Of a DNA stretch of 64,000 nt, positions 35,301 to 44,439 are shown piece by piece. The notes beneath the pieces are model-generated. The model searched no databases. It saw nothing but the letters and a program-made list of their open reading frames with translations, and was not told the DNA's origin. Position numbers and translations under genes: made by a program. Numbering within the stretch: position 1 is the first letter of the stretch; each line of letters opens with the position of its first letter. The stretch is from Bimastos eiseni (lineage: Eukaryota; Annelida; Clitellata; Crassiclitellata; Lumbricidae). The DNA lies in NCBI GenBank assembly GCA_959347315.1, contig OY365806.1, positions 31,684,818 to 31,748,817 of the forward strand. The letters are read 5' to 3'.

Positions 35301-35934
35301 GTTTTGGTCATCAAAGTATTTGTGCTGAGTTATGTAGCGATATGATGTCAAAGAATGGAATATTTTCTCATTTGATTCTTGCAGATTAAACTTGGGTTCT
35401 ATTAAACTTGATTCTTTTATGTCATAGCTGTTGCATTTATCATGTAGAAGCTAATGGCTTAGATTTTTAAATGAAATCTGATACTGCTAAATTTTAATTT
35501 AAGAGTAGATTCTTTTAGATCAGGTTATGTTAGATTAAGTTTGATATGGGCAGAACAGATTTTTGTAGTACAGTTTATGTTGTGTTGTTTTTTGTTAGTT
35601 TAGCTAACATTAGATTTAAGTTAACTCAGTTTAGGTTTCTATTTACACTGAATTTGATCATTTAGATTAAATTAGATTAGTTTGCATTTCAGTGTAATCA
35701 CTCTGTCTTGTATGTCCTTGAGGTGTGGGTGAGGCCCCTCAAGCTGAGGAGTGGCCATGGACCAGAGTTACTCGAGTTATTGTCGCCGGTGGAATGTTCA
35801 GCGACTACCTGATGTCGCCATCTAGCGAAGCCGTCGTCGTCCTCGACGCCAGGCGGCGCCATCTGCATTGTGAGTGGCAGGAAATGACGTCACATGCCAA
35901 CGTCATCGTCTGGACAGAGGTCTCAAGGCTCTGA
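14443..35934 (+). CDS. Secreted follistatin-related protein 4/5-like (FSTL4/FSTL5 type)
   Basis: Fifteen exons: 14443-14589, 17262-17406, 21229-21498, 26057-26443, 27572-27781, 29001-29149, 29825-29942, 30845-31003, 31462-31608, 32294-32574, 32950-33138, 33404-33575, 34373-34558, 35042-35200, 35723-35934. They sum to 2931 bases, giving 976 residues plus stop. Domain order: signal peptide (hydrophobic 15-27), His-rich linker (36-85), follistatin/Kazal (99-178), charged linker (179-316), EF-hand pair (318-386), Ig1 (388-476), Ig2 (477-578), and a propeller-like C-terminal region (579-976). This is the vertebrate FSTL4/5 architecture (about 840-850 residues); the extra length lies mainly in the two linkers. 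Expected to be extracellular; FSTL5 biology is poorly defined, so no ligand is assigned. The intron after exon 3 appears to be GC-AG; all others are GT-AG. Confidence 0.9.
15186..16188. mobile_element. hAT-like element with nested LINE fragment (intron 1)
   Basis: The 8-bp sequence GTGAGAGT flanks it at 15178-15185 and 16189-16196. The left end reads TAGGATGACCACATTT. The right end read inward is CAGGGTGACCAAATATCCCG, a terminus style common in hAT elements. No transposase frame was seen. Between about 15545 and 15960 it contains a piece of LINE on the plus strand, so the LINE sits inside the DNA transposon. Confidence 0.75.
15545..15960 (+). pseudogene. LINE (CR1/L2-like) C-terminal fragment
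   Basis: Broken frames read TIASSIVHSKLNY, then LESTQLKRLEHIKT, HHHVTHILNSLHG and THLKFSNRAT. These are the C-terminal blocks of CR1/L2-type ORF2. They closely parallel the element at 48150-50555, which reads STIAISIVHAKLYYCNS and TTQLNRIQAIQN. Both ends are truncated. Confidence 0.7.
16590..17165 (-). pseudogene. LINE reverse transcriptase remnant (intron 1)
   Basis: The minus strand reads GVHQGSNLGPLLFLLYISDF near 17090-17150, then LHDDANVFYSYKSLDDL, matching the GVPQGS.LGPLLF and (A/D)DD catalytic motifs of Jockey/CR1-type reverse transcriptase. Downstream blocks to about 16590 carry stops. It belongs to a different family from the copies with a VLGP motif elsewhere in the window. Confidence 0.68.
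17262..17406 (+). CDS. FSTL-like exon 2 (His-rich linker)
   Basis: A strong acceptor TTCCTTTTGCAG precedes GAT GTC CAT. The exon reads DVHSMPSHRASGLHSGHD, then EKHAEHERRYDHS and ends NTPNTD plus one base at donor GTGAGA. Entry in phase 0 and exit in phase 1 match the neighbouring exons exactly. It has no known domain and is rich in His and acidic residues. Confidence 0.8.
17603..17765 (+). repeat. tRNA-like SINE (family 2)
   Basis: Contains A-box-like TATGGTCTGGTGTATACG and B-box-like GGGTTCATATCC, followed by CGCTATAAAATGAGTGC, which resembles LINE 3' ends in this window. It lies in intron 2. Confidence 0.45.
18240..18600. repeat. Pyrimidine-rich low-complexity tract
   Basis: About 350 bases dominated by CTT, TTCC and CCTT on the plus strand, within intron 2. 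Overlapping open frames here (Phe/Ser/Leu-rich) are by-products of composition. Confidence 0.6.
20700..20962 (+). repeat. 34-bp minisatellite (intron 2)
   Basis: GATGGCAA or close variants recur at 20757, 20791, 20825, 20859, 20893 and 20927, exactly 34 bases apart, with the conserved block TTTGGCACTCT in each unit. Outer units are diverged. Confidence 0.9.
21229..21498 (+). CDS. FSTL-like exon 3 (follistatin/Kazal module)
   Basis: The acceptor GTTTCTCTTTCAG is followed by CG GCC TGT. It encodes ACLRVHCSSGRICSPDLST, AVCSCPDERHC, then [20 protein letters not shown] and EGVC, the C-x-n-VCGSDG-Y-N-C-L-AC-C pattern of a Kazal domain with a short follistatin N-lobe. It ends with basic RRRRLK and acidic NDDD. 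The frame-consistent end is GATG before GCAAGT. The nearby GT in AAGTCTCC would give the wrong phase and a stop. Confidence 0.9.
21499..26056 (+). other. FSTL-like intron 3, probable GC-AG intron
   Basis: The donor is G|GCAAGT, the usual context of GC donors, and the acceptor is GTCTTTGTGATGCAG. The split codon G+AT gives Asp. The intron holds a pyrimidine-rich stretch at 23030-23470, a few purine/pyrimidine repeats, and otherwise nothing recognised. Confidence 0.7.
23030..23470. repeat. Long polypyrimidine tract (intron 3)
   Basis: About 440 bases almost free of A/G runs, made of irregular CTTCCTCTTC units. Open frames across it on the plus strand are Ser/Leu/Phe-rich and have no domain. 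Confidence 0.65.
26057..26443 (+). CDS. FSTL-like exon 4 (charged, His-rich linker)
   Basis: Encodes ERHSSSSSFNSHLSATKDH, RRQHHSHDNPTASRRRNN, a long Glu/Lys/Gln-rich stretch and DLERMAKGLMRQKCIRTGNK. It links the Kazal module to the EF-hands; vertebrate FSTL4/5 have a much shorter linker here. The acceptor is GTGATGCAG. The chosen donor GTTAGT (26444) leaves one base, which gives Trp with the next exon. The donor choice is an inference from phase. Confidence 0.75.
27572..27781 (+). CDS. FSTL-like exon 5 (EF-hand pair)
   Basis: Encodes HQQAANDLFADLDFNSDL, then CRLQDLITFYDTNQDALLSL and SEFYSAL. The second loop D-T-N-Q-D-A-L-L-S-L-S-E has calcium ligands at 1, 3, 5 and 12. The first loop D-L-D-F-N-S-D-L-S-I-E-L has Leu at position 12, so it may bind calcium poorly. 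Borders: TATTACAG and GTAAAT. Confidence 0.9.
28015..28030. repeat. Short (AAT)n tract
   Basis: Five AAT units in intron 5. Confidence 0.8.
29001..29149 (+). CDS. FSTL-like exon 6 (Ig1, first half)
   Basis: Encodes VLEEEIRVSKIIVVAGTSLE, LKCGSLNGTGIIWKRNERTL and EIYNNDIK. It contains the first Ig Cys (LKC) and core Trp (IIWKRN), a motif typical of FSTL4/5. Acceptor GCTTTCTTAG; donor GTAATT in phase 0. Confidence 0.9.
29825..29942 (+). CDS. FSTL-like exon 7 (Ig1, second half)
   Basis: Encodes VLDDGSLYIHEVTLSHIGNY and SCVDHNSNEVIRSHMVQVQ. The GNYSC block supplies the second Ig Cys. Acceptor GTATTTCTTAG; donor GTTAGA in phase 1. Confidence 0.9.
30121..30240 (+). repeat. tRNA-like SINE (family 2)
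   Basis: ATCTAGTGGTTAGCGTGAAG resembles a tRNA A-box region and GGTGGGGCTGAAGTCCCC a degenerate B-box arm. Similar to 36178-36290. It lies in intron 7. Confidence 0.5.
30845..31003 (+). CDS. FSTL-like exon 8 (Ig2, first half)
   Basis: Encodes LPVVRVSPLTQFHTSGSTST, LRCHSEGVPRPRLSWDFN and HYLLL. C-x-n-LSW is the Ig core. Acceptor TTTATCAG; donor GTGAGT, phase 1. Confidence 0.9.
31462..31608 (+). CDS. FSTL-like exon 9 (Ig2, second half)
   Basis: Encodes HNHTLLIKDSQYLKDTGAFK, then CKAHNAAGTSQDIATVFVEN and SDVPKYGR. DTGAFKC carries the second Ig Cys; VFVEN resembles the end of Ig2 in FSTL4/5. Acceptor CACTTGCACAG; donor GTATGT. Confidence 0.92.
31966..31992. repeat. 11-bp perfect hairpin (intron 9)
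   Basis: AGAAGGTATTA and TAATACCTTCT flank a 5-base loop. No function is implied. Confidence 0.85.
32294..32574 (+). CDS. FSTL-like exon 10 (C-terminal region, blade-like repeat start)
   Basis: Encodes EDPYELFLVFHDDGYSVHEP, RTCSWGDAINVQNKFIYVSQ and PNLNRIVVIEVRDRFNPVE. The segment W(A/G)(S/D)A(V/I)NV.(D/N)KFIYV.QP is strongly conserved in FSTL4/5 proteins. Acceptor TGTATTTTAG; donor GTAAGA in phase 0. Confidence 0.93.
32950..33138 (+). CDS. FSTL-like exon 11
   Basis: Encodes IIPMDQMPVQVVYVDHLDEI, WVTCWNQIQRDGASKTSLII and HHTIHTQPTQNSFPP. HHTIHTQP is an identical landmark in vertebrate FSTL5. Acceptor TTTCACAG; donor GTGAGA. Confidence 0.93.
33404..33575 (+). CDS. FSTL-like exon 12
   Basis: Encodes FSTIYLPPNSALNHHFRYGY, AVDGSNTATYKVDLVAKKVA and SPVSMAFVAL. 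Aligns by position with the FFIPTTTLIITHMRFGF block of FSTL5. Donor GTCTGT is weak but is the only one giving the conserved L-G-G join in phase. Confidence 0.85.
33838..33890 (-). repeat. LINE 3'-end fragment (family of 48150-50555)
   Basis: TCTACAGCGCCCACAAAAGC, GAAGTTACGGGAACCAGCTT and ACTTAC match 48158-48205 nearly base for base, in the same orientation. It is a severely 5'-truncated copy in intron 12. Confidence 0.75.
34373..34558 (+). CDS. FSTL-like exon 13
   Basis: Encodes GKVVMNCGSHASRVVVVDHL, TDEVLQVLNVTGDPYVSPDS and RFLVTVDKAARKISVFTVSD. G.PYVSPD....V is a conserved FSTL4/5 block. Acceptor TTCTTCGTGCAG; donor GTAAAT. Confidence 0.92.
35042..35200 (+). CDS. FSTL-like exon 14
   Basis: Encodes AVVYGFDVNPDLLVSDVAFL, DTGYDFFASSSDRNGVLCID and LSTGLVETLE. 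Corresponds to the DLAF...YGSSS..DVLFVEL block of FSTL5. Acceptor TGTCTGACCAG; donor GTAAAT. Confidence 0.92.
35723..35934 (+). CDS. FSTL-like exon 15 (C-terminus, stop)
   Basis: Encodes VGEAPQAEEWPWTRVTRVIV, AGGMFSDYLMSPSSEAVVVL and DARRRHLHCEW, ending NVIVWTEVSRL and TGA. AEEWPW near the end and the closing VIW are diagnostic for FSTL4/5. Confidence 0.95.
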
Positions 35935-36177
35935 TGAAAGGGAGTGCCACTCAACTCTCTAACCTCTTCTACCCCACCTTATGCATGTGACATCTTTGCG
36001 TGGATATAGCAGAGACAAGCGTGACCTTTGGTCGCTGAGTTTGGCACCTTCCTGCCTCTTGTACCTCAAAAGCAATTTCTGATGGGCCTAGATACTTTTT
36101 GGAGCACATGGAGTTACTAAACAAGCACAAATCACTGTTATGATTGTAAATTTATTTTTAATCAAGTCGTTTAATGA

Positions 36178-36290
36178 AGTTCAGGATTGTCTAGAAGTTA
36201 GCATGCTGGACTGTCGACCATCAGGTTGGGATTCAGATCCTCTTGAGTGCAGATCTTTTGAGAGTTCTCTTTCATCTGTGCCCCATATCC
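36178..36290 (+). repeat. tRNA-like SINE (family 2)
   Basis: ATTGTCTAGAAGTTAGCATG and GGTTGGGATTCAGATCC are A- and B-box-like. Same style as 30121-30240. It lies just 3' of the FSTL-like stop, possibly in its 3' UTR. Confidence 0.5.
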
Positions 36291-37024
36291 ATCTCGGTTG
36301 TGATGATCACGACGACGTTGTAATGTCGGTGGGCAGACTAGACGACGAGGGGAGAACTGGCTCATCTGGCTGCCTCTCACTCTTACTTGTAGGACTTTGT
36401 CTTCTTCTTACCTTGAGGTTGACAGCCATAAAGCGCAGTTAATAACAGGGTTCTACTACATGGATGAAAGCTTTGGGCAGTTTGGGCGCTTTGCCTATAA
36501 AGACGTGTCTGCATGGTCATGGTCTACAATGGGTCATTAAATTTGTCATTTCAGTTCAGAAGTTCAATTAGTTCCCTGTTCTGCCAGTTGATGTTTGTTG
36601 CTTTAGCCCTTTGTAATGATATTGCTCCAGGTTAATGATTTTCTTCAGCTAGAAGAAACTAGGTCATTTTCCTCTATTAGCTATTGTGTCATAAAAAAGA
36701 AATTGATTAAGGTTGTCTTACCGCTCCTTCTGACGGTCTTACAGTCGTGGCCTCGCCTTACACCCACCCCACTTTTCATACGATCATATTTGCATTTTCG
36801 GTTAGACTTTTCTGAACATTGATGTGAGTAATCTTAATTATCATAATTAGTTATTTTGTTCTTTAGCACCATTTAGGTCGTTATGTTGTCTTGCAGTTTA
36901 GATTTGTCTTGTAATAATGAATATTCGTTTGTGCGTTTATCTTTGTCAAATTTTGTATTTGCATATTCATAAATGTAAATACTGTATGTCTCCAAACTAT
37001 GCATGTATGTGAGTATGTATGCTT

Positions 37025-37275
37025 GGTCAGCTGCATTGGCTTCCTGTTGAATTCAGAATGAGATTTCAGCTGGCATGTCTGACCTATGCAATCCTCACAC
37101 AAGCACTCTTACCAACTATCCTACGTGAATTGTATCTCCAGAACCCTCCCCGCTGTCTGTGATCTTCGAGAATGGGTCTTGGTTAAGCTCCAAAGCTTCA
37201 CTGTCATTTATTCTTGCCCCTTTGATGTTGCTACCCCAAAGGAATGCAATAGATACTAGTGTTTCTTTATGCTAA
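37025..37275 (+). pseudogene. LINE ORF2 C-terminal fragment
   Basis: Reads LHWLPVEFRMRFQLACLTYA, then LPTILRELYLQNPPRCL, matching the LHWLPV..RI.FK..LL.YK...P.YL.ELL..Y.P.R block that follows the reverse transcriptase in CR1/L2-type LINEs. Stops follow. Confidence 0.65.
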
Positions 37276-37929
37276 ACTCTCTCTCTCTCTCTGTCTCTTT
37301 TTCTCTCCCTTATGAAACATCAGACTCTCTTTCTCATTGACTTTCTAGCATCTGGCGTCTGGATGTTCTTCACCTGCTGACAACTAACTTACAGGCCTCT
37401 GATTCGCATTTGTGCATCAGTAATTGTCTTTAGAATAAGTCCAATTTTAATAATATTAATAATAATAATGATCATATTGTATGGATAAAGACGTGATAAT
37501 TCGTTGATGCCTTGTGGAGATGGCAGCATAGATTTAATTACATTGAATTTATGTGTGTTTATGTGTATCCGTCGGTTTGTCTATCTGTTTGTCTATCTGT
37601 TTGTGTATGTGCGTGTTCCAAGAGTTCTTAGAATAGACGCATTGTTTGTTAAGTTAGTTTCGTTAATGGTGCCACCGGATGAGCTGAGTTTATCCACCAT
37701 TGGTGATTGATAAAAGCGTCTTACTGTATTTTATATCCTGACTTTACTGGAATTCTAATGTTCTAATGCTGCTGGTGTGTATTGACTTTGGGTGATTCTT
37801 TGAAGACACTATATACAGATACTTTAGATCTACGTATTATGCATACAATGTCTTGGTTACGGTTATCTTCTCATAATTTTATCCATTTCAACTGTTTTGT
37901 ATTGGAGCTTTTTTCTATAAATTTATCCT

Positions 37930-38075
37930 GAGTTACTGTGTGTGTGGGTGTGTTTTGTAGTGTGGGTGGTTGTGTGTGTGTGCACGCACGCGTGTGGGTG
38001 CGCGAACGTGTGTGGGTGGTTTTTATTGTGTGTGTGTAGGTGTGTGTGTGTATTTGTGTATGTGTGTGTGTGGGA
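37930..38075. repeat. (TG)n-rich low-complexity tract
   Basis: Interrupted GTGTGT runs. The His/Thr-rich frame on the other strand is a by-product. Confidence 0.85.
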
Positions 38076-38194
38076 TTAATCCGACTGTGTTTGATCTGAT
38101 TTAGTGGATTTGATTTGCAGTACAATTGGTCTATTGTTCATGTGAGGCAATAAGCAATCAAATTTGGAGATCGTTTTTCATTTATTGCAGACGT

Positions 38195-38420
38195 TTGTTC
38201 CCTGTTGATGATGATGTTGTTGTTGTGATGAGTGCAGCTGGTAAATTGAAGATTAAAGTGGTGAGGATTGTGGTCGTAATGGTGGTGGATAAGATAATTT
38301 TGCCTGGAATGATGGCAGTAGTGATGATATTAATGATCATTATAATGATCTCAATAATGATAATGGTAATGATGATGATGATATTAACGATGATGATGAT
38401 ACTAATACCAACAATGATTT
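38195..38420. repeat. (GAT)n/(ATG)n-rich low-complexity tract
   Basis: Imperfect trinucleotide repeats. Open frames on both strands (Met/Ile-rich) are compositional. Confidence 0.8.
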
Positions 38421-38429
38421 GAATCACTC

Positions 38430-40335
38430 CTCTGCCCATTATCATCTAACTCTCTATTTTGATTCCTATATCGTTCTCGTGGCAACAACCCGATGACGAC
38501 GATGATGATGACGAAATGAATTGTCCCTGAGGTTAAAGTGCCAGGCCAGATTGGTAATTGGGGGGCGATCAACCAATTGGCAACTCGTCCCTATGGATCA
38601 CATAGTAAACGGACCGATCAGGCTTACGGTTCTCTTCGTTGCGCTAGAGAATTCGGGAGACTGTATGACTAGATACTCCAGTTAGTGCGTCGATGAGACC
38701 ATCTATCGATCCATCGAGGAATCAATAGCCATTCGCCACTCGACACCACGATTGCTAGCGTGCAGGGCATCGCAGCTTTTAATTAACTCTGCTGCTGCTG
38801 CTACTAGGCCTACTGCTGCTGCTGAATGAGGAGCGTCTGCCACCCGTCGTCCAAGATCCACGCCAGGTGGCCTGCCCTGCTCAGCCTCGGTCGGCGCTAG
38901 CACTCGGCTATCAATCATGCTGTCTTTCTGGTTGCGTCTGTCTGTTTATTTGTCTGTCTGTTTGTGCGTCTTTGAGTCTGCCCCTATCTCTGCTTGTCTC
39001 TATCTCTTACCACCAATACTTCGCTCGTTCGGTCTATAGGTATCCATCCGTCGGTCTCTCTAGCTATATCTCTCTAGCATGGTCATCCCTCGCTTTCAAG
39101 CTCTGTCATTATCTCTGCATCTCTGATTGTCTCTGTTTCTATGTGTGGCTCTATGCCTCTTTGTCTCTGTCACACGCACACACCGACGCACGCACGCCAA
39201 CACATTCTCTTCTTGTCTAAGATTTGTATAGTAATATGCGTCCATATTTGCACATATATTAATTATGACATTAAAATATGCATTTAAGGCGCAGTTCATA
39301 TATGCATATAGAGTGCACCTATAATATGCAATATATATATATATAGTGTGTATATATGTGTGCACTTGTGTATAATATTATGTATATGTTTAAAGGTACC
39401 ATTGGGAGTGATATGTGAACTGTGTGACGGTTGTTATTTGTAGCCTGCAGTTTAAACTGAATGATCGTCACGGGGTCAGCGTAACGATGGCTGGCGCTGC
39501 ATAATTAGAAAGTATGCCCAGCGTCTAAGAACTAAGATGGATTGTTCCACGAGGGGAGAAGGACTATAGTAGGCCTAGATAAGAGGAGAAGGAAGGAGGG
39601 AAGAACGAGAGGAGGATCTGGATTTAGGGAATAGCAGGAAAGGCTGGGGAAAACAGGAGAGGATTCTGCTGACAGTGCGAGAGGAACACGAAGAGAAGAA
39701 GTGGATAACATTAGAGGAGAAAGAGGAGAGAAGCGGAGGGGATGTGGTGGTGAGGCTTAGGAGAAGGCGGAGTTTGTTTTGGGCGCCTGGATATTGACCG
39801 CATAGAATGTGCGTGTAGGTGAGTAATGACACAATCGGAGTTGGAATGCTTCTTTGGCTGCACAATGGTACGTATACGGATGCATGCATTCGTTCATATA
39901 CATTCACTCTGTGTTGTTTATGTGTGTACGTATGTGTGTATGTATCGTTGTATGTATGTTTGCATGCGTATGTGCAACGCGTCCTTTAAGTAAGACTCTG
40001 TTTGTTAAGGCGCGCTATAAATGAAAGTTGTATTGTATTGTAATGTAGATTTGATAATTTCTATGAGCCCTAGCACTTTTTAAGAACCTCTTGAAAGCCC
40101 CTTCACAAATTCTATTCAGAGTCGCTCAAGTTCGTCTTCGTTATCGTCATCATAACTAGACATATGTATCATCCTTATCATTCCTCGACGGCAGCAACAG
40201 ATTTCTCGTCATCTGGTGTGACAATCATTATAGTTTAGTCGTCATCGTTGTCGTGACGTCGTCATCATAACAATCGTCGGCATAGGTGTATTTATTGGGG
40301 GAGCTTTAAGGGTTCAACTCCAAAAATAAAATGCG
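38430..40335. other. Intergenic stretch, no gene recognised
   Basis: Includes GCT triplets at 38791-38823, a CTGTCT-rich patch at 38918-39180 and a purine-rich GGAGAA patch at 39580-39770. At about 39995-40050, GGCGCGCTATAAATG and TTGTATTGTATTGTA resemble a LINE 3' tail. Confidence 0.5.
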
Positions 40336-40336
40336 T

Positions 40337-40628
40337 CAGAGGTGTAACAAGCGGGGGACCAGAGGGGGCACCGGCCCCCCAGTTTCAAAACTGGAGGGCA
40401 AAGCCCCCCACTTTTAGTGCTCATTGCCCCCCATGTGCCACAAATCGGTTCTTTTTATGTTTATCCAATGGCTTTTTAAGATCACTTCTGTTAAGATAAT
40501 CTGTGCCCCCATTTTTCAAATTTCTGGGGAGGCAAAATTCAAGATGTGGGGAAAAAAATTTTTTTTGCGATGCGCGCAATTTTTTTAAAATTATGCCCCC
40601 CACTTTTCAAAACCTTGTTACACCTCTG
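40337..40628. mobile_element. hAT MITE, 292 bp
   Basis: Perfect 15-bp terminal inverted repeats: CAGAGGTGTAACAAG at 40337-40351 and CTTGTTACACCTCTG at 40614-40628. They are flanked by 8-bp repeats AAATGCGT (40329-40336) and AAATGCGC (40629-40636), which differ at one base. The interior has G/C runs and no coding capacity. Length, termini and duplication size fit a non-autonomous hAT element. Confidence 0.85.
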
Positions 40629-40639
40629 AAATGCGCTAC

Positions 40640-41975
40640 TGTTATTAAAACCTGGAAATGTAAAAAATACGACCAAGGTAATTAGAAATCTCCGATACCT
40701 AAAACTCCCGTATTTTTTCTTTTGCCAAAATTCATGAACGTCAGAATTTTTATGCTTAAGTGTCTATCACCATCGGCAGCAACAACATCATCGTCGCAAT
40801 TCGTCGTGATAATATAAACGTATTCGATATGATATCCATCAAGACATACAGAGGATCGACGGTTGGGAGTACTGTAGGTAAAAGAGTCAGTCCACTTAAT
40901 GTAGGCCCAGGCCTATATATATCTTAATGCCTATTCTCTGCATACAATCGATCGCCGCGGATTCTTTACGTAAGCCTATACTCAACGATAGTCAGAACTG
41001 TACACAGAATGGTTCATTTCTTCGCATATCGTAATTGTAAATTTGTAATGTAAATGTAACTGTTCGAAATTTCTCAGCCCCACAAAAAACCACAATGGTC
41101 AAAAAGACCATCTTACTTGCCGGCGCAATCATTTCCGCAATACCTTTATCGCCTTCTACCAGCCTCCAAGATATCTCTCTTCGTTGAGTATTCTCTATAG
41201 GCCACTCTACACTGTTACCAGTTCGCCCAGTCGACCAGCATCCTTTCTTCAGCCGGTAAAGGGCTATTTAATATCTCTGCACACTATTATTTGGCCATTG
41301 TTTTGGTATACACCTATAGACAATGCTGTTTTTGTAAACCCGCTACGTCTGTCTGTGGCTCACCCTATTTGCTACACTGACTTCCAGGTGAGATCAACTG
41401 ATCTTCGTGTCAGTCCTTCTTGGTTGATCAGCCATTCCTCCGGAGTAATCCTATCAGCCATGACCATTACTGCCTTCGCTTATGAGCCTGCGCTACGCGT
41501 CAACCTGGTTGGCCGACGAATGTTCTATCTTATTTAACCAATCCCTTGTGGTTGCATATGACCATGCACTGGCTTTGTCTGGCTGAACAGTGTATGTCTC
41601 CCTACTTACATGTAGGTGTATTTTAGTACGTTAATGTGTCTTCCTATTCTATGTGTCATTGTCAGTCTTTCTGTCTATATAAATGTTTGAGAGGCAGTTT
41701 ACCCACAGGCCTAAGCTGCAATAATCTATTCTATAGGTTTCTTATCTGAACGTTTGTACTCTTTCGACAACCTAACTTTTATGCTGTGATGTGCCTGTCT
41801 GTCTACCTCAATCTATGTCCAAGTGGTTCTCTTTTGTATGTGCGTCAGTACGCGTCTTTGACTGTTTCACTTCCCTTACATATAGGCCTATGTAGGATCC
41901 AGCCATGACTGCTGAGTTCACAAGATGTGCACTTGTGATGGCATCGTTTAGGCCAATCGCCTGGAATCGCACAGC
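40640..41975. other. Intergenic stretch, no gene recognised
   Basis: One 117-codon frame at 41184-41537 shows no domain, no splice context and no recognisable family. It is treated as chance. Confidence 0.4.
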
Positions 41976-41978
41976 ATA

Positions 41979-42048
<70 letters not shown>
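41979..42048. repeat. (AT)n microsatellite, about 35 units
   Basis: Uninterrupted AT dinucleotides, possibly collapsed or expanded in assembly. Confidence 0.95.
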
Positions 42049-42051
<3 letters not shown>

Positions 42052-42444
42052 TTCTATATGCTGGGGTTTCTCTTTTATTATCTGTGGTCTATTTCTACAT
42101 CTAACTCCGCATTATCACACAGTCAGTTTTCGTATTTTTCCATATATACAGTTAAGGGTATAAGCATAATGAAGTTGCTATTATACGAGGCCTTCGGGGA
42201 ACCGACCTGCAGCATTTCTAGAAGGATATCAATCATAAAGACCGGACGAGAAGTTTTTTGGTAAAGTTGGCCTATGAGAACTGACAAATATTTTTTTACA
42301 TTTTTCACTTCACTTGGGCCTACTTATGTTAATCTGGCGCCATATCATAGCCATTGTTCACGTGGACATTTCGTAGTAATTAGTGACATTTAAGCCTATA
42401 TACATGTATATTGACCAACGTGCTTTACAGGCGTCGTATACATA

Positions 42445-44285
42445 TATAGGCCTATCGTATCGTATCGTATCTGATTATTTATATAGCGCTTCTTACAGTA
42501 CTAGCTATTCAGAAGCGCTCTCAGCGTGACAGCCCCCGAGGAAATAAGAAAGTCTTCAGGCAACGATGGGATGAGGGTGGGAGCCCGATTAAAAACTTGC
42601 TACGGATAATGGGGGGCAGGTCATTCCACATAGAAGGGCCCACGATGGCAAAGGCATGATGTTGAGTCATAGCAGTCCTTGCCCGTGGAACAAGAAGATC
42701 AAGTCGATCCGCAGACCGGAGAGGGCGGGTGGAGACAGCAGACAGAGGTTTTCGCATAAAGTCGCAGAGATATTGAGGAGCTTTACCCTGTTGAGTTCTA
42801 AGGACAAAGAGGAGTACCTTGTATTGGATGCGAGAGGGAATTGGAAGCCAGTGTAGGATGTCGGTCATGCAGGTAGAAATGTGGGAGTAGCGAGGGAGAT
42901 GAGTTCATAACAGACTGCAGGGAGGATAAGCGTGCCTTGGGGAGCCAAGCAAATAGTGAATTGCAGTAGTCAATGCGACAGCAGATGAAGGCATGGACTA
43001 TTGTTGTGAATACAGGAGAGGATACAGATCTTCTGATGACTCTCAGACGCCTCAGGTGGTAGTACCATGAGCGTGTCAACTGCAAGAGGTGCTCTGAGAA
43101 GGACAGGGTGCTATCAAGGGTGACACCTAAGTCACGGACACTGGATGCAAATGTGATATCAGGATACATTGACGTGAGAAGTGGAAGGTTGAGTTTATGG
43201 AGCTGCTGTTTTGTGCCAAACCAGATCAGTTGGGTCTTAGAGGAGTTAAAGTTAAGTCGGTTGGCCGACATCCATGAGTGGAGATCATGTGACAGTGAGT
43301 AGATAGATCCAACCAGAGAGAGCTGAGCAGCAGGAGGACCATGTACAAAGGTTTGGACGTCGTCAGCATAGAGGTGGCCAGTGGCTGGGTGTTTTGTGAA
43401 TAAGGAAGGAATGTCAGCTGTATTGAGTAGGTACAGGATGGGGCCGAGGACTGAGCCCTGTGGGACGCCGAACTCGACTCCAGTCCAGGCCGTTCTGGAA
43501 TCACCAAGAACAACCATCTGCGAACGATCTGAGAGATAGGATTTGAACCAGGCAAGAGGGGGTCCACAAAGGCCACAAGATAGTTCAAGACGCTGCAGCA
43601 GGATTCCGTGATCAACCATATCGAAGGATCAAGAAACATCGAAAAGTGCCAGCAGTGATAGGTGCGACTTATCGATGGCTGAATAGATGTCAGAGAGGAG
43701 AGACAAGAGGGCAGTTTCGGTAGAATGGTGACCTCTGAATCGAGATTGGCTGGGAGGCAGGAGCCCAGACTGTTCAAGATCAGGTAGGAGCTGAATAGAG
43801 ACGAGTCTTTCAAGAGTTTTAGAGAGAAAGAAAAGGTCGATAGTTTTGGCAGAGATTAGCATCAGGGTTGGGTTTCTTAAGGGAAGGAAAGACAAGTGCC
43901 CATTTTTGAGATGCAGGGAGGTGTCCATCGGTAAGAGACCTATTGTACATGTACACTAGAAACGGCGCAATGACATCTAAAACGTTAATAAGGACAAACG
44001 GAAGAAGCGGATCCAGTTCACAGGACTTCTGGTTTGAAGAACTGAGAACCCGACGAAGTTCATCCTCGGTGATGGGGTGAAAGTCATCGAACTTGTATTC
44101 AGCAATAGAGAAGTGAGGTGGTGGAGCGTCAGAAGTTGAAGCACGCAGACTTGCGATTTTCTCGGTCACCATCTTGAGGAAGTCGTCGGCAGAGAAGACG
44201 GGGGAGGCAGTATGACACAGGCAACGGAAGACCCTCGCGAAACAACTCATCTTTTTCCACGTCCGTCTATTTGTACACAACGTTT
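42445..44285 (-). pseudogene. CR1/L2-like LINE, ORF2 with reverse transcriptase, 5'-truncated
   Basis: Minus-strand blocks in order: ITEDELRRVLSSSNQKSCELDP, ASQKWALVFPSLKKPNPD, GLLPPSQSRFRGHHSTETAL, LALFDVS followed by a stop, SFDMVDHGILLQRL, FGVPQGSVLGPILYLLN, HLYADDVQTFVHG, LGVTLDSTLSFSEHL, ICCRIDYCNSLFAWLP, ILHWLPIPSRIQYKVLLF and the end at 42521. YADD and GVPQGSVLGP are intact. At least one in-frame stop (near 43630) and frameshifts (near 42870 and 43900) break the frame. The 3' end reads AAGCGCTATATAAATAATC and then repeated GATAC, a short 3' tail. The 5' half with the endonuclease is missing. It is fairly young but inactive. Confidence 0.85.
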
Positions 44286-44338
44286 TAATGCAGTGGCATG
44301 CAGAGGCTCTTTTGTTCAGCCCGATGGGGACGAAAACC

Positions 44339-44340
<2 letters not shown>

Positions 44341-44427
<87 letters not shown>

Positions 44428-44437
44428 CAACAATAAT
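44341..44437. repeat. (TAA)n microsatellite
   Basis: About 32 TAA/CAA units between two oppositely oriented LINE pieces. It is read as poly-Asn in one frame. Confidence 0.95.
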
Positions 44438-44439
44438 AA

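Noticed and set aside
41184..41537. 117-codon frame of unknown product
   Set aside because: No motif, no codon-bias or splice context, and located among repeats. Kept only as unassigned sequence.
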